Positions 7,923-15,992 of a DNA stretch of 64,000 nucleotides are shown here, in pieces. The translations under genes were made by a program, and so were the position numbers. The DNA comes from Paenibacillus contaminans. Lineage in GTDB: Bacteria; Bacillota; Bacilli; Paenibacillales; NBRC-103111. Positions within the stretch are counted from its first letter, which is position 1. Each line of letters begins with the position of its first letter. The notes under the pieces are model-generated. The model made no database searches. It saw only the letters and a list, made by a program, of their open reading frames with translations, and was not told the DNA's origin. The stretch is taken from assembly GCF_003285015.1 (NCBI RefSeq), contig NZ_QMFB01000004.1, forward strand, positions 124,001-188,000, written 5' to 3'.

Positions 7923-9062
7923 CTACGTTTCCGTCGATTTGCGTATAAACGCTGCCGCTAGCTTGCGGATCTCCTCCGCAGGCGCTACGTTAAGCTCTGC
8001 TTCCAGCCTTCTGACATACTGCTCGTATATCGTACGAAAGGAACCGATCTCCCCGTCTTCGGCATAATGGCGAAGAAGCTCTCCGGTCATTTCCTCATCG
8101 AGCGGAGCATGCTGTAAATAGACGCGAAGCGTCTCTTTCGCCGCTGAACGCTCCCCGATTCGCCGGTAATAGGCGGTCAACATACGGGCAAGACCGGCTT
8201 GCTGCGCTGCAATCTCGGCAGCCAGCCCTGCACTCCAACTATAATCCTTGCCGCCGAACAAGGAACCGGCATGCGACCGCAGCAGCTTGGCGGCTTCCGC
8301 CGCGTTCCGCATATCGATCTCCGACGTACGGTTCATGAAATCCCGGAAACGTTCCAAATCCGAGAAATCGGGAGATATTTGCAGCCGGTATCCTTCATTG
8401 CTGTGCGATAAATCCATGCTCACGCCGGCATCCTTCAGCGCTTTTTTCATCCGGTAAACCGAATTGTGCACGTTATGGAGCGCACGATCTTCATCCAGGT
8501 CCGGCCAGAGCAGGTCGGCCAGCTGCCATTGTCCCACAAGCCGGTTCGGATACGCCAGCATATAAGCGAAAAGTTCTTCTGTCTTGCGGGTCGGCCAGTT
8601 GATCAGGCTTCCGTTCGCCCCCCTTGTTTCGAAGGTGCCGATGCAGCGCGCGATCGGCTCCTTATCCACCGCGATAACGGGTCGATGCCCCGAACGCATG
8701 ACGTGAAGCTTCAACAATCTTGCCGCTACCCGCTCCAGCTCCTCCGAAGTGACCGGCTTCAGCAAATAATCGGCCGCATGGACGCGGAACGCTTCTACCG
8801 CATAATCGGGATACGCCGTTGTGAATACGATCTGAAGCTCCTCATTTTGCGCTTTTAACTTTTCTGCAAGCTGTATACCGCCCATTTTCGGCATCTCGAC
8901 ATCGAGAAACACGGCGTCGGGCTTCAGCTCCTCATGGCGATCCAGAGCGGCAAGCGGACTGGCGAACGATCCGGCAACTTGCAGCAGCGGATGCTCCCCG
9001 ACCAGTCTCTCCATCAAATCCAAAATCGGTTGCTCATCTTCCACAATCATGACGCGAAGCAA
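7923..9062 (-). CDS. Response regulator with receiver, winged-helix and SARP-like BTAD domains
   Basis: A 379-aa protein. Residues 1-120 form a CheY-like receiver (VEDEQ acidic pair, phosphoacceptor Asp in DAVFLDVEMPKMGG near residue 55, Thr in FTTAYPD, Lys in LLKPV). Residues about 145-235 form an OmpR/SARP-type winged helix, and residues 240-375 a helical bacterial transcriptional activation domain. The start is TTG with GGGGGAG 5 bases before it. It follows the giant hybrid kinase by 48 bases and is surely its partner. The SARP-like tail is commoner in actinomycete activators; in Paenibacillus such regulators pair with LytS-like kinases. Confidence 0.88.
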   Translation of the reverse strand: MLRVMIVEDEQPILDLMERLVGEHPLLQVAGSFASPLAALDRHEELKPDAVFLDVEMPKMGGIQLAEKLKAQNEELQIVFTTAYPDYAVEAFRVHAADYLLKPVTSEELERVAARLLKLHVMRSGHRPVIAVDKEPIARCIGTFETRGANGSLINWPTRKTEELFAYMLAYPNRLVGQWQLADLLWPDLDEDRALHNVHNSVYRMKKALKDAGVSMDLSHSNEGYRLQISPDFSDLERFRDFMNRTSEIDMRNAAEAAKLLRSHAGSLFGGKDYSWSAGLAAEIAAQQAGLARMLTAYYRRIGERSAAKETLRVYLQHAPLDEEMTGELLRHYAEDGEIGSFRTIYEQYVRRLEAELNVAPAEEIRKLAAAFIRKSTET

Positions 9063-9110
9063 ACGTACTCCCCCTCCAGCTAGAATCAGAAAAACCGCGG
9101 CAAATGCTAA

Positions 9111-12100
9111 CTAACCTGCCGTTTTTGCCGTCTCTCGTTTCGGCAAATAAACGACGACCCTTGTTCCTTTCTCCAAGGCGGAATCAATGGATACACTCGC
9201 GCCCGGTAATGACATCAGCCGTTTGCGGACATTGGTCATTCCAATGCCGGAACCTTCAGGACGTTCGCCTGCATTCAATTGATACAGCACATCATCCGCC
9301 ATCCCTACACCGTCGTCGGCAATCTCGAACCTGACATATCCGTTCCCGTCCGTAATCGATAACGTCACGGTTCCAACTCCATCCTTTTCAAAAATGCCAT
9401 GCCGAATCGCATTCTCAACAAATGGCTGAATCGTGAAAAAAGGGATCAAAACCGAGTCCAACCCGAAATCCTGCTGGAGCTTAAAGGAGAGGCGATCGCC
9501 GAATCGCGCCTTCTCGATCTCCACATAAGCCCGAATGAGATCCATTTCTACGCCGAGCGACACATAGGACGTGTGAAGTTCCGTCTGAAAGACCGTTCGC
9601 AAATAGCGGCTCAACATAGATAGAAGGTAAGCTGCTTTTTTTCCATCCGTGTAACAGAATGAAACGATGCTGCTAATCGCATTGTACAGAAAATGCGGCT
9701 TGATTTGCGCTTGCAGAAACGCGATCTCATTGCGCATGGCCTGATCCATCGAAGTTTTCATCGACAATAACGTTCGAACCCGCGCGGCTAACGTCCTCGA
9801 ATCGAATGGCTTGGCAATAAAGTCATTTCCTCCGGCCCCGAAGCAAAGCTCGATATCGTACAAGGAATCCTTTACCGTGGCAAAAAGAACGGGCAGTTCA
9901 AGCACGGAGCGCGTTTCCCGCACGGTTCGGCACAAGTCGATGCCCGAGATTTCAGGCATCATGACATCCACAATCATCAGATCAACGCGCGGATAAGCCT
10001 CGAGCTTACAAAGCGCCTCCTTGGCGGAAAAAGCCGTCAACACGTTATATTCTTCTCTCAACAAGTTGAGTAAAATTCTCACGTTCGACGCTTCGTCGTC
10101 GACAACCAGTACGGTGATCTCCCGCATCGGATCGACGACATCCAGTTGCATATGTGACGTGGAGGCCAGTCTGCTTCCGGATGCCGCCGATAACATCAAT
10201 GGTCCGGTCATTTCAGCATTGCCAACTTGAGCGGCCGGCAGGGTGAAAGTCATTCGTGTACCTTGTCCCGGTTCGGACCGTTCAACATAAATACGACCGC
10301 CCATTCTCTCGATCAGTTTCCGACTGATATAGAGACCGAGTCCCATTCCCGTAAATCCGTCGTTAGGCATGACCTGATTCGCCTGTTCGAAATAACCGAA
10401 TATCGCTTCATGGCTTTCAGGCGGAATGCCGACCCCCGTATCCTCGACAGACACGACCAATAGGTCTTCCTCCGATGCGGCGCTGATTTCGATACGACCT
10501 TTTTTCGTATGCTTCATGGCATTGTGAATCAGGTTGTACAGCACCTGCCGTACCCGATTCTCATCCGCAGCGGCGATTGTGCCGGGCGGAATACGGTTCT
10601 CTAAGCGCACATCCTTGCCTGTCAATTCAAATTCCAGTACTTGAAACGCCGTCTCGGAGGCGACGCGAAGATCCACCGCTGACCGCTCCAGAAGCAGATC
10701 GCCATGCTTCAACCGGACAACATCAACCAAATCGCCCACGAGCGCAGACAGTTTGGTCGACGTATCATGAATGAGCGAAAGCTCCGTCCGCTGCCTATCG
10801 GATAACATGCCTGCTTTGCCGTCCAGCAAATAGGAAGCGATGTTCTGAATGCCGTGCAAAGGCGTTTTCAACTCATGCGACGTATTTGCCAGAAATTCGT
10901 CCTTCAGTTTATCGTGAACGAGCAGCTGCTCCGTCAATTTCTCGTTCTGTTCTGTTGCTGAAGTCAGCCGCAGCGCGAGCAGCGTATTCATGAACATGAT
11001 GACGGCAAGAAAGGCCATCCGGCGTCCCATGTCGGTCTGTACCATACCGAGCGAGTAGAGAAATCCGACCAGCAGGATCATGGTGACGGAGATTAGCATG
11101 CCAACCACCAATATAGCTTCCTTCTGCTTGAGTTGCCCATCCTTCTTCAAGACGAGTCTGACGGCTCGATATAAGTAGAAAGCGACCACCAGCGTAACGT
11201 AATTCCAAGGCCAATTGGCGACTTTGGAGTATACCTCGTAAGGCAGTGTAAGGACGGCTCCCAAATAGAGAGCGATCGGCGAAAGCAGCAAAGCGAGATG
11301 TCTGCGTGTCAGCAGCTTGCCCTCCAGATGATAGAGGAAGATACCGAGCACGGCAATATTGGAGAATCCGCCAAGGTTATACATTTTGTGATACATTTCA
11401 TTTGAAATGCCCGGCACGAGCTGCAACACGAGCTTGTCGCCGTCCAGCACGACGAGTACCATCAAGGTTAGAAAGTAAAGTCCGCTGTAAAGGTACGCTT
11501 TGTCTTTCAGTCGCATGACGTAAATGCTGAGGTGGTACCCGCCAAACAGAAGCAGGATAAACAGACCGAAAAATTCGAAAGCGAACAAAATGCGGTCTAA
11601 CCGTAGAATGTCGGCCTGCGAGCCGAAGTACAAATCCTCGAAGCCGCCGCCATTCGACAGGGTGAAATTGGCTACCTGAAGGATGATTTCCATCTCCGGC
11701 CCTTGTCCCCAGGCGAACGTGCTGTAAGGCTTGTTGCCTGCCTTGTAATCTTGGTTGGCGGCAGTGGCCGGGTTTCCTCCATTGCCAAGCAATAGTCCGT
11801 TCACGTAAAAGCGGTGCGACGAGTTAACGTTCGATATCCGGAACCCATACCGGCTTCCGGGCACGGGCAGCTTCACGGTCAACCGATAGGTTCCATATTT
11901 GGTCTGGCTTGCTTTGTCGACAGGAACGCTGCCGTACCACGCATTCGGAATATGGGCGGTGTAGGATGACGTGACAGATGTTCCCCCATTGCGGAAATCA
12001 TCCGGTGTCAAGAGTGCATTCGGGTAAAAGCTCCACTCCCCGTTAAGCGCGATGAAGCTTCTCTGGCTGAAATCCCACCGGCTCAGATCGAGATCGCCCT

Positions 12101-12242
12101 GCCGTGCTGTCGGCGCCTCCCGATCGGGAACCGTAAATTGGTAAAGCGCGATTAGAAGAACGAACGAGATCAGCGGGACGAGCGCAACCCCCGCCGCCCG
12201 ATAACCGAATCGTATTCCCTGTCGTAAATTCAAGCTTCGCAT
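9111..12242 (-). CDS. Giant hybrid sensor kinase: 7TM-DISM sensor, HisKA kinase, receiver and LytS-type kinase
   Basis: A 1043-aa membrane protein. After one N-terminal membrane segment comes an extracytoplasmic jelly-roll-like domain (about 40-190), then seven hydrophobic segments of 7TMR-DISM type (about 200-410). A classical HisKA box with FLANTSHELKTPLHG has its His near residue 456, followed by an HATPase domain (N box NLIHNAMKH, GMGLGLYISRKL). A receiver follows, with Asp in LMIVDVMMPEISG near 758, and finally a second, LytS-type kinase with QAQIKPHFLYNAISS (His near 850) and GSGIGMTNVRKRL. The ATG at 12242 with GGAGG 6 bases before it is preferred to the ATG at 12263, whose ribosome site abuts it. 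It is first in an operon with the SARP-like regulator. Confidence 0.88.
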   Translation of the reverse strand: MRSLNLRQGIRFGYRAAGVALVPLISFVLLIALYQFTVPDREAPTARQGDLDLSRWDFSQRSFIALNGEWSFYPNALLTPDDFRNGGTSVTSSYTAHIPNAWYGSVPVDKASQTKYGTYRLTVKLPVPGSRYGFRISNVNSSHRFYVNGLLLGNGGNPATAANQDYKAGNKPYSTFAWGQGPEMEIILQVANFTLSNGGGFEDLYFGSQADILRLDRILFAFEFFGLFILLLFGGYHLSIYVMRLKDKAYLYSGLYFLTLMVLVVLDGDKLVLQLVPGISNEMYHKMYNLGGFSNIAVLGIFLYHLEGKLLTRRHLALLLSPIALYLGAVLTLPYEVYSKVANWPWNYVTLVVAFYLYRAVRLVLKKDGQLKQKEAILVVGMLISVTMILLVGFLYSLGMVQTDMGRRMAFLAVIMFMNTLLALRLTSATEQNEKLTEQLLVHDKLKDEFLANTSHELKTPLHGIQNIASYLLDGKAGMLSDRQRTELSLIHDTSTKLSALVGDLVDVVRLKHGDLLLERSAVDLRVASETAFQVLEFELTGKDVRLENRIPPGTIAAADENRVRQVLYNLIHNAMKHTKKGRIEISAASEEDLLVVSVEDTGVGIPPESHEAIFGYFEQANQVMPNDGFTGMGLGLYISRKLIERMGGRIYVERSEPGQGTRMTFTLPAAQVGNAEMTGPLMLSAASGSRLASTSHMQLDVVDPMREITVLVVDDEASNVRILLNLLREEYNVLTAFSAKEALCKLEAYPRVDLMIVDVMMPEISGIDLCRTVRETRSVLELPVLFATVKDSLYDIELCFGAGGNDFIAKPFDSRTLAARVRTLLSMKTSMDQAMRNEIAFLQAQIKPHFLYNAISSIVSFCYTDGKKAAYLLSMLSRYLRTVFQTELHTSYVSLGVEMDLIRAYVEIEKARFGDRLSFKLQQDFGLDSVLIPFFTIQPFVENAIRHGIFEKDGVGTVTLSITDGNGYVRFEIADDGVGMADDVLYQLNAGERPEGSGIGMTNVRKRLMSLPGASVSIDSALEKGTRVVVYLPKRETAKTAG

Positions 12243-12550
12243 CGCCGCCCTCCATTCCAACATCTCCTTGCCGCATTTGTTCCGCAGTGCTTGTATGCTG
12301 AATCATACCATAGCATACTCTCAATATCCTCGCTGTTTTATAGAGAGTCATCATGTACTACATTCTATAAGAATACAATCCCAAACTACTCACAAAAAAT
12401 AAGACCTGGCAACCTCCTGCTCCAAACAGCCAACCGACAGGAATGCTGCGCATAAAGGTAGTGTCGCTGGTGATCCAGACGTGCATAGAGGAACGGGCAC
12501 TACACATAAAAACAGATTAATTGATCCGAATCTCGTAATCTCAAAAAATG

Positions 12551-12591
12551 AAAACCAGTCCGTCACTAAGTTACAGTGCCGGACTGGTTTT
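12551..12591 (-). terminator. Terminator of the MFS efflux gene
   Basis: A 12-bp stem, AAAACCAGTCCG pairing with CGGACTGGTTTT, with an inner partial stem. It lies 23 bases beyond the stop at 12614. The remaining spacer up to the kinase start (12243-12550) shows no gene. Confidence 0.8.
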
Positions 12592-12613
12592 CCATTTACC
12601 GCATGCTATTAAT

Positions 12614-13816
12614 TTAAGCTGCTCCACGCGGGCTTCTTCTTACCAGAAAGAAATAAGCCAGCATGGCTGCAGCGCTCGTCAATAAAATAATGACGCCCAA
12701 CGGAACGGCAGTATCTTCACCCGCAATGCCGACTAGCGGAGAAACGACTGCTCCGAGCAAGAAGGGAATGACCCCAAGCAGCGCAGCAGCGCTCCCCGCC
12801 ATATGACCCTGGCTCTCCATCGCAAGCGGGAATGCTGCCGTAGATGTAATGCCGATTGCCGCTACGAAGAAAAACAGCGGAATTACCAATGCGAAAAGCG
12901 GTCCATGAACGATGGCCACCACTAAGACAGCGACGCTTGCCAAACAGGCAAGCCATAGGCCCAACAATAAAAAAGCGTGTTCGGATACGCGATGCGCCAT
13001 CCGACCTACAAGTTGGGAGCCGATGATCAGGCTGATGCCGTTCGACCCGAACAAAAGAGCGAATACGGTCGGCGAGGCCCCGTAAATATTTTGATAAATA
13101 AAGGGCGTTCCCGAAACATAAGCGAAGACTCCCGCAATCATAATACCCTGTGCCAGCATATAGCCGGCAAACTGCCGATCTCGCAGAAGCGATCCAAAGT
13201 TCCTCAGCTGCTGCACGAAATTGCTGGGCCTGCGGAGATCGGATGGCAGAGTCTCCTGCAGCCTCCATTTAGTCATCGTCAAAAGGTAGATGCCCAGCAG
13301 TGCCAGCGCTATAAATACGCCGACCCAAGTAGTGAAAGAAAGAACCCCGCTACCGGTTACCGGTGCCACGAGCGGTCCCAAATTACCGACAAGCAGAAGC
13401 AGCGAGAAAAATTTTGTGAGCTCGTGACCGGTGTACAGGTCGCGTGCGATCGCGCGGGAAATGACAATGCCTGCGGAAGCGGCAAACCCCTGCACAAACC
13501 GGAATGCGATCAACAGTCCGATATTTGGCGAGAATGCGCAAGCTAACGAGGCGGCTACATAAACGGCCATGGAGATAAGCAGCGGATTGCGTCTACCGTA
13601 AACATCGCTTAGCGAACCCATGACGAGCTGTCCGATGCCAAGTCCGAGCAAACAAGCGGTCAGGCTGAGCTGCACCAGCGAAGCTGTCGTATCGAATTGC
13701 TTCACAATCTCCGGGAACGCCGGTAAATACATATCGATCGTAAAAGGCCCGAGCGTCGAAAATAAACCGAGCAGCAAAGCAAGTCTAAACACATGCTGAT
13801 TGTTCTTGTTGGTCAT
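12614..13816 (-). CDS. Bcr/CflA-family MFS drug efflux transporter
   Basis: A 400-aa major facilitator with 12 hydrophobic segments. The first segment carries the Bcr/CflA signature LGLFSTLGPFTIDMYLPAFPEI, and loop 2-3 has the MFS motif GSLSDVYGRRNPL. RFVQGFAASAGIVISRAIARDLY in segments 4-5 matches the antiporter motif region of this subfamily. Members expel bicyclomycin, chloramphenicol or sulfonamides using the proton gradient; the substrate here cannot be told. Monocistronic with its own terminator. Confidence 0.92.
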   Translation of the reverse strand: MTNKNNQHVFRLALLLGLFSTLGPFTIDMYLPAFPEIVKQFDTTASLVQLSLTACLLGLGIGQLVMGSLSDVYGRRNPLLISMAVYVAASLACAFSPNIGLLIAFRFVQGFAASAGIVISRAIARDLYTGHELTKFFSLLLLVGNLGPLVAPVTGSGVLSFTTWVGVFIALALLGIYLLTMTKWRLQETLPSDLRRPSNFVQQLRNFGSLLRDRQFAGYMLAQGIMIAGVFAYVSGTPFIYQNIYGASPTVFALLFGSNGISLIIGSQLVGRMAHRVSEHAFLLLGLWLACLASVAVLVVAIVHGPLFALVIPLFFFVAAIGITSTAAFPLAMESQGHMAGSAAALLGVIPFLLGAVVSPLVGIAGEDTAVPLGVIILLTSAAAMLAYFFLVRRSPRGAA

Positions 13817-14090
13817 AATAAAGCGAATCTCCTATTCTTCATTCCATATCCGAGTCTCTTACTCTCTATTTCGCTTTCGAATTTGCACAAGATCCGGAAA
13901 CCGGCTTGTATGTTTCAAAGCAAAGAGTCTGTTTTTCATCCTATCACAACTGTACGGATTCCGACAACAAAATAAGTGTGTGAGCTGTCGTATTCATGTC
14001 CTGCAGAATCGAACGATAATGAGGCAAAAGTTTAAGAGTTGAAACGCTACTATCCTTGTTGTTATTGAACTTTATATTCCGTTAGCGCAA

Positions 14091-14113
14091 CAGGCTGCCT
14101 ATTCGGCAGCCTG
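14091..14113 (-). terminator. Strong hairpin downstream of the P-loop kinase gene (family 2-like repeat)
   Basis: CAGGCTGCC and GGCAGCCTG form a perfect 9-bp stem around TATTC, 31 bases beyond the kinase stop. No T run follows, so intrinsic termination is uncertain; the GGCTGCC/GGCAGCC stem resembles hairpin family 2. The rest of the 13817-14144 spacer shows nothing else. Confidence 0.5.
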
Positions 14114-14144
14114 CACATGTTACCTACGCTATTAGTTGATTTAC

Positions 14145-14786
14145 TTATAATCCAAAATGCTCACGAATTAGTCTAAATTGTTCTTCAACACTTAAGCTAG
14201 TAGTTCTTTCAATAGTCTTAATACCATTTTTAACACAGGCATTTCTAATATCACAAGAAACCTTTACCATGTTTTTGTTTCCATTTTTGATTGTTTCCGC
14301 TGGATTAACTGTAAGGTTAATAACATCCAAAATCATCTTATGGTCTTCCCTGAAGAAATAGAGCCTTTCTATTTCTTCATCGGACGTATAAAGACATATC
14401 ATTCTTTCTTTAGGAATAAAGGGCAATATTTGTTCGGGCATAATTCCTAAATCTATTATAATTGGTGTATCGGTAGGCATTTTCAACAAATCGATAACAA
14501 GAAACTCCATCATTTCTTCGACAATTTGAAAAAGCCATTCACAATGTTCATCATTGGGTTTATTAAACCATTTGTCCCAATCCAAATCAGGATGAGGATA
14601 TTGAAGGGCAGGGTATTCAATAGGGCTAGTGAATGGTCTATATTTTAAGACATTATCCTCTAGTGTTTGAAATCCTAACTCCTCAATAAATTTCTTTGTC
14701 ATTGTGGTCTTGCCCGCGCAACAACCACCATTTAACCAATAAACATGCTTTAATTGTTCTTTTAGATAATTATCATTAATTTTCAT
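14145..14786 (-). CDS. P-loop NTPase / small-molecule kinase-like protein
   Basis: A 213-aa protein with a Walker A motif GGCCAGKTT near residue 24, preceded by a hydrophobic strand (VYWLNG), and a Walker B-like strand TPIIIDLG near 108. The fold suggests a nucleotide or small-molecule kinase of the AAA_33/shikimate-kinase group, but no lid or substrate signature identifies the substrate. The ATG at 14786 is preferred: GAGGAGGAG ends 4 bases before it, and the upstream TTG lies inside that site. The gene is AT-rich and stands alone, suggesting acquisition. Confidence 0.7.
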   Translation of the reverse strand: MKINDNYLKEQLKHVYWLNGGCCAGKTTMTKKFIEELGFQTLEDNVLKYRPFTSPIEYPALQYPHPDLDWDKWFNKPNDEHCEWLFQIVEEMMEFLVIDLLKMPTDTPIIIDLGIMPEQILPFIPKERMICLYTSDEEIERLYFFREDHKMILDVINLTVNPAETIKNGNKNMVKVSCDIRNACVKNGIKTIERTTSLSVEEQFRLIREHFGL

Positions 14787-15025
14787 ATTTCTCCTCCTCA
14801 AATGTTAATTTTGAGGAAGCTGGCGGATTCTTATCGGCTTTCTATAATAGTGAAAGTACAAATTAAATCCTCCTTTCTATAATATCCCAATAACATTCGA
14901 CTAACTGGGTATTAATTCCTCTTACATTCTCTATCCTGCCCATTCTCTCGCTAATTGTTCCTCAACTTCCGGTCACTCCTTCCTTCCCGTCGTTTGTTCA
15001 GAACGAATAAACTAATAAGAACAAT

Positions 15026-15083
15026 AGATTCCGACTATTAACACCAAGAAACCGCGTAGCATCAAGCCTTCGCGGTTTTTTTA
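15026..15083. repeat. Hairpin repeat, family 3, copy 1
   Basis: AAACCGCG pairs with CGCGGTTT across a 14-base loop, followed on the plus strand by a T run, with about 20 conserved bases to its left (ATTCCG-CTAT block). The same arrangement occurs at 20463-20520 with about 85% identity. It overlaps the 3' end of the small minus-strand frame at 15062-15214. The spacer 14787-15025 holds nothing else recognisable. Confidence 0.6.
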
Positions 15084-15214
15084 AAAAATTGACGTTCCAG
15101 CGCATGCAATTGCTTATTGAGATCCGAAGATATTTCGTCAGAAATTCCGGTTAATGTGATTTTTTGGGTGTTGATTTTAAGCCGTACCTGTCGTTCCCGT
15201 TCCGTCTGGGCCAT
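15062..15214 (-). CDS. Small overlapping reading frame, 50 aa, basic/helical
   Basis: An ATG at 15214 lies inside the last codons of the 155-aa gene, in the +1 frame relative to it, and the frame runs 51 codons to TGA at 15062. The product (MAQTERERQVRLKINTQK..., ending FFKKTAKA) is hydrophilic and plausible as protein, with Ile/Leu spacing suggesting a helix. A weak GGTGGA site precedes the ATG. It may be a translationally coupled small protein, or the real tail of the upstream gene after a frameshift. Its stop lies in the loop of the family 3 hairpin. Confidence 0.35.
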   Translation of the reverse strand: MAQTERERQVRLKINTQKITLTGISDEISSDLNKQLHALERQFFKKTAKA

Positions 15215-15644
15215 CTATAAGATCCACCAGGCCAATACCAATGGTGGTGATCGCCGCTGCCTTCCCCAGCTTCTTTACGCCTTCTTTAAGCAGCTCTTTA
15301 TCGTTTTCTTTCATGCCTGTCACCATATCTTTCCCGCTTTCAACCACGTATTCGATCCCATAGCCGATACCTTTAACAGTTGTACTTACCACATCTCCAA
15401 GCTCGCCTATTCCCGTCTTCGCTTGCCGATTATCAGCCGTTAACAAGCCTGCGCCGACATCCCATACGCCGCTCGCCGCTTGCCCTGCAATTTCACCCGT
15501 CTTAGCGGTTACTCTTTCTACATCATTGCCGATCTCTTTAATGTAATTGCTATTAACGAGCTCACCGGCAACACGCACAGTACCTCCAATCACTAGCCCT
15601 GTCACATCGCCCGCCAGCTTCCCAATGCCTCTCAGAAAATCCAT
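15177..15644 (-). CDS. Hypothetical Gly/Val-rich amphipathic protein, 155 aa
   Basis: No family recognised. The sequence is a series of Gly-rich, mildly hydrophobic helical stretches (GKLAGDVTGLVIGGTVRVAGEL, TGEIAGQAASGVWDVGAGLL, AAITTIGIGLVDL) with Lys/Glu faces, no signal peptide, ending in a GPDGTGTTGTA tail. This composition is seen in membrane-associated or pore-like small proteins and phage accessory proteins. AGAGGTG lies 6 bases before the ATG. It sits between the family 3 repeat and the peptide-export locus on the same strand, but 350 bases separate it from the exporter, so membership in that locus is unproven. Confidence 0.55.
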   Translation of the reverse strand: MDFLRGIGKLAGDVTGLVIGGTVRVAGELVNSNYIKEIGNDVERVTAKTGEIAGQAASGVWDVGAGLLTADNRQAKTGIGELGDVVSTTVKGIGYGIEYVVESGKDMVTGMKENDKELLKEGVKKLGKAAAITTIGIGLVDLIDGPDGTGTTGTA

Positions 15645-15992
15645 CTAAAGCACCTCTTTATCTCAAATTATTATATATTGACTGTTGACACACTTGTTTA
15701 GTCATTATTATATTTGAGTACCGGTATTAACAGGAACAGACCTGCGGCTTTATTTGAACTGGACTTTAGTCGGAGGAAAGCTATTCGATTAATCGCTAAC
15801 TCATTGGGCTGCTTTCCTGGTAGCTCCTTACCGCCTAGGCGGAAAGGCAAGAATACGGGAGTGCACCGCTTATTCACTCAAGGACACATCCTCAAAGGAA
15901 TGCATCATCTATAGCGATGGATTACCGCTTAAGTCTCGCCTGCCCCCATCCCATTGGGGTATTCTCATAAAGATGACGCCGGTTCGGCCAGG
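15645..15992. other. Intergenic stretch with imperfect AT-rich inverted repeat
   Basis: CTCAAAT...GACT at 15662-15682 is mirrored by AGTC...ATTTGAG at about 15701-15718, flanking a TGTTGACA stretch; it lies just upstream of the 155-aa gene and may hold its promoter. A 12-bp palindrome CCGCCTAGGCGG lies near 15830. No convincing gene is seen on either strand, and no clear terminator follows the exporter gene. Confidence 0.35.

Noticed and set aside
11306..11518. Open frames on the plus strand opposite the large kinase gene
   Set aside because: They are mirror frames of a GC-rich coding region; no ribosome binding sites or protein-like composition.
15177..15644. The 155-aa protein as a second exported precursor of the peptide locus
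   Set aside because: It lacks a double-glycine leader and lies 350 bases past the exporter.
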